A stretch of 64,000 bases of DNA, taken from contig CAIYUV010000052.1 of NCBI GenBank assembly GCA_903929475.1, forward strand, positions 17,905-81,904, read 5' to 3'. The notes below the pieces were generated by a model, which was given only the letters and a program-made list of their open reading frames with translations, made no database searches and was not told the DNA's origin. The translations under genes were made by a program, and so were the position numbers. Positions 24,126 through 31,815 of this stretch are shown piece after piece (position 1 is the stretch's first letter; the number at the start of each line of letters is the position of its first letter). Source of the DNA: an uncultured Spartobacteria bacterium (GTDB lineage Bacteria; Verrucomicrobiota; Verrucomicrobiia; Chthoniobacterales; Chthoniobacteraceae).

Positions 24126-24821
24126 ATGAAATGCTACATACTGGCATTGGTTGGCCTCATTCAGGTCTCTGCGAATGCTGGAAACCAAATTCAGATCAAT
24201 TTTGATAGCGGCTCGCAATTCGTATTCGATCAACTGGTCGGCAAACTCAATCCTGGGACTGCTGCCGATGGAGACGGCGCAGTCATCCAACTCGGTTTTT
24301 ACGACAATGCGTCAACAGGGAATAACTTCCTCGGCACATGGCACGCGATGACTGGTAGCGGTAGCCTCAACACAGGAGGCAACACAGGCCTCGCTCATTC
24401 CTATAATACAACATCCATTGGTGACTCCGGCGGCGGTGCGGCTCCTGGTGGGTCGGGTATTTTTGGCTTCAGCCTAGTTTTCGACGGCAGCATCACGGGC
24501 ACATTTAACGATCTCCCAAGTTCAACGATAATCCCGCTCGCGATCAAATTTTTTGACGGAACTACACTGAACAATTCCAATTTCTACAACGTTGTTTCCA
24601 ATGATGCTTGGGTTTGGAAAACTCCCGCTGTCCCCGCTCCTATTCCTCCCACCATCAGCATGTCCCTGAGCGACTCAGGCCTTGAGTGGCAGAGCGTAGC
24701 ACAAGGACAGTCTGCCTCGACGGCTTTCCACACTTCCATTGCCATTGTTCCAGAGCCGACAGTGGCTCTACTTGGCGGATTTGGTCTTGCTGCTCTCGCC
24801 GCTCGCCGTCGTCGCGCCTAG
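24126..24821 (+). CDS. PEP-CTERM sorting-domain protein
   Basis: A 231-residue secreted protein with an N-terminal signal (KCYILALVGLIQVSANA) and a C-terminal PEP-CTERM signal: VPEPTVALLGGFGLAALAARRRRA, i.e. the PEP motif, a hydrophobic helix and an arginine-rich end. Such proteins are handled by an exosortase, and one is encoded at 6460-7566. The mature domain is Gly/Ser/Asn-rich with strands (NQIQINFDSGSQFVFDQLVG) and has no recognised catalytic motif. An in-frame ATG 33 bases upstream would lengthen the basic n-region; both starts are possible. It lies in an AT-richer patch. Confidence 0.82.
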   Translation: MKCYILALVGLIQVSANAGNQIQINFDSGSQFVFDQLVGKLNPGTAADGDGAVIQLGFYDNASTGNNFLGTWHAMTGSGSLNTGGNTGLAHSYNTTSIGDSGGGAAPGGSGIFGFSLVFDGSITGTFNDLPSSTIIPLAIKFFDGTTLNNSNFYNVVSNDAWVWKTPAVPAPIPPTISMSLSDSGLEWQSVAQGQSASTAFHTSIAIVPEPTVALLGGFGLAALAARRRRA

Positions 24822-24930
24822 TTTTCCTTGGCGGGGATTCGCAGCGTGAAAGTGCTGCCTTTTCCAATCTCACTCTCAACACTCAGCGTGCCTTGGCGAT
24901 GTCTTGGCAGATGGCGATGGTCTGTGCCTT
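24818..24930 (-). pseudogene. Remnant of a sensor histidine kinase (C-terminal ATPase end)
   Basis: Read on the minus strand, the last 25 codons give RQGTLSVESEIGKG then STFTLRIPAKEN and a stop, the usual end of a histidine-kinase HATPase domain. Immediately upstream a different frame gives TIAICQDIAK, the G-box neighbour that should be joined to it, so about 8-10 bases appear to be missing between the two (possibly lost between CAAG repeats near 24890). No further kinase sequence follows upstream, so only a stub survives. Its stop codon overlaps the end of the PEP-CTERM gene. Base on translation by eye. Confidence 0.55.
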
Positions 24931-24972
24931 GTGTTGATTGCGCGAGGCGTCGGTGTTTTTACCGTCCCTTTA

Positions 24973-24998
24973 CAATTAACCCTTTTCTCCCAATTAAC
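24973..24998. promoter_or_regulatory. Direct repeat upstream of the multicopper oxidase gene
   Basis: CAATTAAC occurs at 24973-24980 and again at 24991-24998, an 18-base step, in an AT-rich stretch about 60-85 bases before the multicopper oxidase start. A further TTAACC follows. It could be a regulator site for the copper operon; nothing in the sequence says which regulator. Confidence 0.25.
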
Positions 24999-25058
24999 TC
25001 TTAACCTTTAGGAGTTAGTGTCCTCGGAATTAAGAACCCTACGCACCCACTTTTCGCC

Positions 25059-28000
25059 ATGAAACGCCTCATACTGCTCTCACTCTTCATCGGTATGGCC
25101 GTCGCAAAAGCCGACCCGCAGCTCACCTCGTGGTTCACCATGAACTCGGGAAAATATGCCCGCATCTACCAAAGCACCGCGAATGAAACGGCGGGCACGA
25201 CTTCGACGACGTGGACGCGCGGCAGCGGCACGCAGTCGAATCCCGCCTACGCGGATGTGAACGAGATCAACTACTCGGCATCGTGGATCTACATCCGCAC
25301 GACGGGCCTCGCCTCGCACATCATGGGGCCATGGTATCTCGATGCGGCGAAGACGACGAACTTCCCGAACTTCCCCTCGAACACCGCGACGATCTACCGC
25401 ATCCCGCGCACGCCGGTGATCCCGGGCTCGAAGACGCTCACGGGCCTCGGCTCGACGGGGCGCATGGTGAATGGCGTCTCCATGTTCGATTCCCGCGACG
25501 CGTTCTCGTATAAAAATTCCAGCGCGACGGATGCAACGCCGACGAACGGGCTCACGGGCGACGGCATCTGGAACCGCGACGGATATTTCAATGAGGGCGT
25601 CACCTTTGATCCCGGCCTCGCGCACCAGGCGGGGAACAACTACCACTACCACGCGCACCCGATCGCGCTGCGCTATCAGCTCGGCGATCATGTGGACTAC
25701 AACGCGACGACGAACCGCTACACGGAGACCGCGGCGGCGGCGACGGTGCATTCGCCCATCGTCGCGTGGGCGGCGGACGGGCTGCCGGTGTATGGGCCCT
25801 ACGGCTACTCGTCGCCGCTGAATGCGGCGAGTGGCGTGCGGCGCATGGTCTCGGGCTTCACGCTTCGCGACGGGACGAATGGCACGACGGCGATCACCGT
25901 GCGGCAGGTGCTGCCGCTGTGGGCGCAGCGCATCCAGGGGCTGACGACGCTCACGTCCTCGCAATACGGCCCGGCGGTGAACACGACTTACGCGCTCGGG
26001 CATTACATCGAGGACTTCGACTACCGCGGCGATCTCTCCGGCCAGACGCTCGGCACCGACTTCGATCTCAACGAGCAGAACGTGCGCTTCTGCGTGACGC
26101 CGGAATATCCCGCCGGGACGTGGGCCTACTTCACGCCTATCAATTCCGACGGCACGCCGCAGTATCCCTACACGACGGGCCGCGCGTATTACGGCGACCC
26201 GACGGGCGGCGCGACGACAGCGGCTGTGATGACCGCGGACACGCCGCTCACACAGCATTTTATCGGCGGCGCAAACAAGCCGCTCACCATCGGCACGCCG
26301 GGAGTCTCCGGCACGACGGTCACGCTTACATGGAGCGCAGTCGAAGGCGGGACGTATTCGGTGGATGCCTCGTCTGTTTCCAATTTCTCGTCTTTCACAA
26401 GCAAAGCATCGGGCCTCGTCTCCACGGGCATCTCAAAAAACACGGGCTACACCGCGCTCGGCACCAGCGGCACGGAATACGGCCGCGTGAACCGCACTGC
26501 ACTGGCGACCTACGATTCCAATGGACAGTCCGCCGCGACTGTCTCGCAAATTACAACTACCAGCTATTCACTCACGCTAAATACGCCGCCGACGATTGGC
26601 AGCATTGCGAATCAAACCGTCGCGATGAATACGCCGACCAGCGTAATCGCTGTTACGATTGGCGATGCGGAGACTGCGGTTGCGAGCCTCACGATGAGCG
26701 GGAGTTCGTCGAATACGACGCTTGTTCCGAACGCGAACATCACTTTTGGCGGAAGCGGTGCGAATCGCACTGTGACGGTCACGCCTGCACAAAGCCAGAC
26801 GGGCACAGCTACGATTACAGTCGGCGTCAGCGATGGCAGCACCACGACAAACACGACGTTCACCCTCACTGTCACGGGCACAAACACCGCTCCGACGATC
26901 ACCAGCATCGCCGTGCAGAGCACGAATCAAAACACTGCCACATCCGCGATAGCATTCACTGTCGGCGATGCGGACACCGGCGCTGCGAGCCTCACACTCA
27001 GCGGCAGTTCGGCAAACACGACGCTTGTTCCGAATGCGAATATCGTCTTTGGCGGCAGCGGTGCGAATCGCACAGTCACCATCACTCCCGCGAGCGGGCA
27101 GACAGGCAGCGCTGTCATTACAATTACCGTGAACGACGGTGCGGCCACGGCAAATAGCGCGTTCACTTTGACGGTCGTGCCGACTGCTCCGACAATCTCG
27201 TCCATCACGATCTCGCCTTCGTCGCCGACAAATTCCGATACCGTCGTGGTGAAAGCAAATGTGACAGCGAGTTCCGATCGCACCATTACCGGTGTGCAAT
27301 TGACATACAACACGGGCGTCGGCGGAACGACCACGGTGTTCAATGAAACGATGGCGGCGGCGGCGGTGTCGCCGTGGACGGGCACCAATGCAAACAACGC
27401 GTGGACCGTCACAGCGCCGGTCGGCGGTGGCGGGCCCACGCCGCCGAATCCGTTCAGTCAGACCGCTGCTGCAAATCACACCGCCGTTGGATCTGGAAAT
27501 CAGTTTGGCCTGGAAGTGACCGGCGGCCCACCACTGAACGCCATCGGTGATGGTTCGGTGGCGAACTCGACGAACATCAACTCAACCGGCACTTCAGGCT
27601 ACGTGGAATTTTACCTCGCCGCTGTGAACCAGACCGCGACGACTGGATGGAATTTCCAGATTTCCGCAAACGGTGGCAGCACTTGGACGACACGCCTCAG
27701 CGAATCGAACACCAACCACACAACACACGCGCTCTTCCACTACGACCTCGCCGCCGGTGAGCGTGTCAGCACGATGAGAATGCGCTTCCAGTTTGCCGGT
27801 GGCGGCGCTGGTGGAACGGGCATCGTTCGTGTGGACGACATCAAAGTCGTCACGAGCAGCGCAAGCGTGCCGATCACGGTGAATTTGCTCGATAACGGAG
27901 CGAACGGCGACGGGGCCGCAGGCGATGGTGTGTATGGATATAGCGCAATCCCCGCGCAGGCGACAGGCACGACGGTGACCTACACCATCGCAGCGACGGA

Positions 28001-30554
28001 CAGCGCATCTGTGACGACCACAAGCGCGAACAATTCCTACACGGTGGTAGCAGCCGCGCCGGTGCTCGCGGTTACGCCCGCCACGGGACTCACATCGAGC
28101 GGCACGGTGGGCGGATCGTTTTCTCCATCGAGCGCGACATACACGCTCTCGAACACCGGCAATGCCTCGATGAACTGGACAGCCGCGAAAACCGTGGCGT
28201 GGCTCACACTTTCCAGCGCGAGCGGCACGCTCGCAGCGGGGGCGAACACGACTGTGACGGCGACCATCAACGCCAGCGCGAGTTCGCTCGCCGTGGGAAG
28301 CTACAGCGACACGATCACGTTCACAAACAGCACGAACAACAGCGGCAACACCACGCGCGCAGTGAGTCTCGCTGTCGGCTCCAACACCGCTCCGTCCGCG
28401 CCGACGATTGCCGCGTTGCCGCAGTTCATTCAGGGCAGCGCAAAGACGATTTCGTGGCCCGCAGTTTCCGGCGCGACGAGCTACACGATCCAAATCGCGA
28501 CCGACGCTGCGTTCACGAACCCCGTTTCGCAAACTGTCACGGGCACGAGCGCGTCATTCTCGAATCTCACGAGCGGCGTCACCTATTACTACCGCGTGCT
28601 TGCCACGAATGCGATCGGCTCGTCGTCCTACAGCGGCACGGTTTCCTCTACGCAGGACAACGTCGCGCCCGCAGTCGCCATCACATCGCCGGCGAGTGGA
28701 ACTTCCACCGCGACGAACACGATCACCGTGAGCGGCACCAGCTCGGATGCACTTTCTGGAATCAGTAATGTCACAGTGAATGGCCAGACTGCGACGACAT
28801 CGAACGGTTTCGCGACATGGAGCGTCACCGTTCCGCTTGGCTTTGGCACGAACGGTATCACCGCCATCGCTTACGACGGCTCGGGCAATGTGACCACGAC
28901 ATCGCCCGTGAACATCACGCTCACCACGGCGCAAACCTACAACCCGCTCATCATTCCCGAAGTCATCACGGGAACGACTTTCAACCTCAACCTGCACACC
29001 ACCACGAAGCAGTTCCTCAGCGGCGCAGCGACGAATACCTACGCATACAACAATATGCTTTTCTGGGGCCCCACGCTCATCATGAACAAGGGCGACTGGG
29101 TGCAAATGAATGTCACCAACAACCTCCCGGACACCACGACCACGCACTGGCACGGCTTTCACATCCCCGCGATCATGGACGGCGGCCCGCATCAGACAAT
29201 TCCTGCGGGCACCACATGGTCGCCCAGTTTTTACGTGGCAAACAACGCGGGCACCTACTGGTATCACCCGCATCTGCACGAGTTCACGCAGCAACAACTC
29301 ACCTACGGCGGGGGCGGAATGATCATCATCCGTGACCCGATCGAGTCGGCTCTGAATCTGCCGCGCACCTACGGTGCGGACGACATCCCGCTCGCGCTCA
29401 CGAGCCGTCGCTTTACGAACAACCAGTTCGTCACCACAGGTTCTGAATACGGAGATCAGATGGTGGTAAATGGCACGCTGAGTCCGCAGATCACGCTGCC
29501 CAAGCAATACGTGCGTCTCCGCATCCTCAATGCCGAGATGGAACGCAGCTACAACCTCGGCTTCAGCGATGGTCGCACTTTCTATCTCATCGGCACTGAC
29601 GGCGGCCTCGTGAATGCGCCAGTTGCGTTGACGCGAGTCGTGCTCGCCGTTGGTGAGCGCGCGGAAATCCTCGTGGATCTCAGTAACGATACCATTGGCT
29701 CTTCATTCAATCTACAGGCGTTCAATTCCGGACAGGCGAACGATTTTCCAGGCGGCGAACCGGCGACGACCGGGCAGTTCGGAAGCCTGCTGAACAACAC
29801 GACGTTCACCATACTGCACATCAATGTTGGTGCACAGACTGCAAGCCCGATCACCACTCGCCCGGCCACGCTCACGACGAATACATTCTACACCGCAGGG
29901 CAGGTTACGAATACACGCACAGTCACGATCACAAACGGTTTTCCGAACACCGGCCTGCCCTTCAGCTTCGACAACCTCGTCTATTCGCCGACCGTCATTA
30001 ACCAGACACTAAACCTCGACGCCATCGAGCAATGGAACATCACGAACACATCCGGCTTCAGTCATTCGTTCCACATTCACGACATCCAGTTTCACCTCAT
30101 CGCGCGCACCGGCGGAAACAACACCGGAATTAAAACCTACGAGGAGGGATGGAAGGACACGCTCTTCATCGGACAAAATCAAACTGTCAGCTTCATCGCG
30201 AAGTTCGACGGCTTCGCGAGCAACACCAATCCGTTCATGTATCACTGCCATTTTTCCAGCCACGAAGACGCCGGGTTGATGGGGCAGTTCATCGTCGTGA
30301 ACAACGCAGTGGAAGACCTCGCCATCGCGAGCTTCACGCGCACAGGCGACAACAGCCTTATCACGCTGCAATTCAAAGCGACAGTCGGCACGACCTACAC
30401 TCTGCAATACTCGGCGGACATGACCACTGGAAGCTGGACGGACATCGGTTCGGTCACGAGCGATGGCACGTCCGCGACCTTCAACGAGACAGATGCAACG
30501 CGACTCGGACAAGCGAGGGGATTCTACCGCGTGGCAATTCCGACGATTCCATAA
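25059..30554 (+). CDS. Giant YHYH / Ig-like / multicopper oxidase fusion protein
   Basis: A 1831-residue exported protein (signal RLILLSLFIGMAVAKA). Domains: a YHYH domain (about 45-400, YHYH at 195-198, GLPVYGPYGY after it); two near-identical 100-residue Ig/cadherin-like repeats (about 507-606 and 607-707); a jelly-roll-like region; a BACON-like domain (about 1003-1105); fibronectin III-like and Ig-like domains (about 1108-1290); a multicopper oxidase (about 1293-1750); and a C-terminal strand-rich domain ending GFYRVAIP. All four copper motifs are there: HWHGFH (from His1363), YHPHLHE, HSFHIHDIQFH, and HCHFSSHEDAGLM (from His1729). It should oxidise Cu(I) or phenolic substrates outside the inner membrane. 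It is followed by cusB after 61 bases. Confidence 0.9.
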   Translation: MKRLILLSLFIGMAVAKADPQLTSWFTMNSGKYARIYQSTANETAGTTSTTWTRGSGTQSNPAYADVNEINYSASWIYIRTTGLASHIMGPWYLDAAKTTNFPNFPSNTATIYRIPRTPVIPGSKTLTGLGSTGRMVNGVSMFDSRDAFSYKNSSATDATPTNGLTGDGIWNRDGYFNEGVTFDPGLAHQAGNNYHYHAHPIALRYQLGDHVDYNATTNRYTETAAAATVHSPIVAWAADGLPVYGPYGYSSPLNAASGVRRMVSGFTLRDGTNGTTAITVRQVLPLWAQRIQGLTTLTSSQYGPAVNTTYALGHYIEDFDYRGDLSGQTLGTDFDLNEQNVRFCVTPEYPAGTWAYFTPINSDGTPQYPYTTGRAYYGDPTGGATTAAVMTADTPLTQHFIGGANKPLTIGTPGVSGTTVTLTWSAVEGGTYSVDASSVSNFSSFTSKASGLVSTGISKNTGYTALGTSGTEYGRVNRTALATYDSNGQSAATVSQITTTSYSLTLNTPPTIGSIANQTVAMNTPTSVIAVTIGDAETAVASLTMSGSSSNTTLVPNANITFGGSGANRTVTVTPAQSQTGTATITVGVSDGSTTTNTTFTLTVTGTNTAPTITSIAVQSTNQNTATSAIAFTVGDADTGAASLTLSGSSANTTLVPNANIVFGGSGANRTVTITPASGQTGSAVITITVNDGAATANSAFTLTVVPTAPTISSITISPSSPTNSDTVVVKANVTASSDRTITGVQLTYNTGVGGTTTVFNETMAAAAVSPWTGTNANNAWTVTAPVGGGGPTPPNPFSQTAAANHTAVGSGNQFGLEVTGGPPLNAIGDGSVANSTNINSTGTSGYVEFYLAAVNQTATTGWNFQISANGGSTWTTRLSESNTNHTTHALFHYDLAAGERVSTMRMRFQFAGGGAGGTGIVRVDDIKVVTSSASVPITVNLLDNGANGDGAAGDGVYGYSAIPAQATGTTVTYTIAATDSASVTTTSANNSYTVVAAAPVLAVTPATGLTSSGTVGGSFSPSSATYTLSNTGNASMNWTAAKTVAWLTLSSASGTLAAGANTTVTATINASASSLAVGSYSDTITFTNSTNNSGNTTRAVSLAVGSNTAPSAPTIAALPQFIQGSAKTISWPAVSGATSYTIQIATDAAFTNPVSQTVTGTSASFSNLTSGVTYYYRVLATNAIGSSSYSGTVSSTQDNVAPAVAITSPASGTSTATNTITVSGTSSDALSGISNVTVNGQTATTSNGFATWSVTVPLGFGTNGITAIAYDGSGNVTTTSPVNITLTTAQTYNPLIIPEVITGTTFNLNLHTTTKQFLSGAATNTYAYNNMLFWGPTLIMNKGDWVQMNVTNNLPDTTTTHWHGFHIPAIMDGGPHQTIPAGTTWSPSFYVANNAGTYWYHPHLHEFTQQQLTYGGGGMIIIRDPIESALNLPRTYGADDIPLALTSRRFTNNQFVTTGSEYGDQMVVNGTLSPQITLPKQYVRLRILNAEMERSYNLGFSDGRTFYLIGTDGGLVNAPVALTRVVLAVGERAEILVDLSNDTIGSSFNLQAFNSGQANDFPGGEPATTGQFGSLLNNTTFTILHINVGAQTASPITTRPATLTTNTFYTAGQVTNTRTVTITNGFPNTGLPFSFDNLVYSPTVINQTLNLDAIEQWNITNTSGFSHSFHIHDIQFHLIARTGGNNTGIKTYEEGWKDTLFIGQNQTVSFIAKFDGFASNTNPFMYHCHFSSHEDAGLMGQFIVVNNAVEDLAIASFTRTGDNSLITLQFKATVGTTYTLQYSADMTTGSWTDIGSVTSDGTSATFNETDATRLGQARGFYRVAIPTIP

Positions 30555-30615
30555 AACGAGGAAATGGCGTTGCGCGCCTTCGCACAAACTGTTGGATGGC
30601 CGGAATCCCTGAATC

Positions 30616-31815
30616 ATGAAACTCGCCACACTGGTTGCCATTATTGTCGCAGGCGCGTGCGGCTGGTTTGGTGCGCTGGCATTCCGCTCAACACCGATGG
30701 CGGCGGGAAAAAAAGTTTCGTATTACCAGAGCCCGATGCACCCGTGGGTGAAATCGGACAAGCCGGGGCAGTGCACGGTCTGCGGGATGGACTTGGTTCC
30801 GATTTACGAAGGCGGCGCGAATTTCGACAACGTCGTTCGCGACATTGTGATGCTACCGCAGGGCAGCCCGAACGTCGTGGGCGTGCAGACTGCGGAGGTG
30901 AAAAAGCAGCCGCTCGTCCGCACGCTGCGCGTGGCCGGGATGATCGGCGAAGATGAGTCGCGCCACGGCGTGATCACCGCACCGGCGGAGGGTCGCATTG
31001 ACGGCCTCGCGATGAATCACGAAGGCCAGCAAATCACAAAACGTCAGCCACTCGCCACCATGTTCAGCCGAACGCTGCTGACTACGGCGAACGAATACAA
31101 ACTCGCGCTCGCGCAGAGCGAGCAGGCGGCGGAACCAATCAAACGGCGGCTGGAGCAATACGGACTCGTGTGGGAGCAAATTAAAAACATCCCGCAGCGC
31201 CAGCCGGACGATCTTTACTTTGGAATCCTCGCCTCAATGACGGGAACCATCGTGAAGAGCTACGTCGCCGAGGGACAGTATGTGAAGGAAGGCGAGAAGC
31301 TTTTTGAAATCGCCGACTTCACAACGATGTGGTTCATGTTTCCGGTCTATGAGCAGGACTTGCCGTTCATCCAAGTCGGGCAATTTGTGAACGTAAATAC
31401 GCCGAGCCTGCCCGGTGAAACGATGCGGGCGCGCATCGCGTCCATCAGTCCGAATCTCAACGAAATGATCCGCGCAGCCGATGTTCGCGTCGTGCTGGAA
31501 AATCCGCAGCATCGCATCAAAAACAAAACCTTCGCCGAGGGCACCGTGGAACTCGGCGCACCCGAAGTTCTCGCCATTCCGAGAAGCGCCGTGCTGTGGC
31601 CGGGAAAAACGCCGCGCGTATTTGTCGAGAAGACACGCGGCTCATATCAACAGCGTGAGGTAAAACTTGGCCGTGCAGGCGATGTGCTCTGGGAGGTGCT
31701 GGAGGGTTTGAAGGAAGGTGATCGCGTCGTGACGTCCGGCAATATGCTCATGGACAGTCAGGCCCAACTCGGTGCGATGGCAGAAGGCAACAGCGGAATG
31801 GAAGTGAAACCATGA
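30616..31815 (+). CDS. cusB: CusB-type RND periplasmic adaptor with heavy-metal-binding domain
   Basis: A 399-residue membrane-fusion protein. There is one N-terminal membrane anchor (ATLVAIIVAGACGWFGALAF), then a small heavy-metal-binding domain (YYQSPMHPWVKS...CTVCGMDLVPIY, Cys53, Cys56, with Met and His around it) and the HlyD-like lipoyl/beta-barrel adaptor body (GRIDGLAMNHEGQQ, TGTIVKSYVAEGQYVKEG). It links the RND pump to an outer membrane channel and can deliver copper to it. The stop overlaps cusA by four bases (ATGA). No CusC/TolC gene is in the window, so the channel must be encoded elsewhere. Confidence 0.93.
   Translation: MKLATLVAIIVAGACGWFGALAFRSTPMAAGKKVSYYQSPMHPWVKSDKPGQCTVCGMDLVPIYEGGANFDNVVRDIVMLPQGSPNVVGVQTAEVKKQPLVRTLRVAGMIGEDESRHGVITAPAEGRIDGLAMNHEGQQITKRQPLATMFSRTLLTTANEYKLALAQSEQAAEPIKRRLEQYGLVWEQIKNIPQRQPDDLYFGILASMTGTIVKSYVAEGQYVKEGEKLFEIADFTTMWFMFPVYEQDLPFIQVGQFVNVNTPSLPGETMRARIASISPNLNEMIRAADVRVVLENPQHRIKNKTFAEGTVELGAPEVLAIPRSAVLWPGKTPRVFVEKTRGSYQQREVKLGRAGDVLWEVLEGLKEGDRVVTSGNMLMDSQAQLGAMAEGNSGMEVKP

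Noticed and set aside
25766..27157. Open frame of 463 codons in another frame of the multicopper oxidase fusion
   Set aside because: Arg/His-rich frame produced by the GC-rich repeat codons; the long frame has signal peptide and copper motifs instead.
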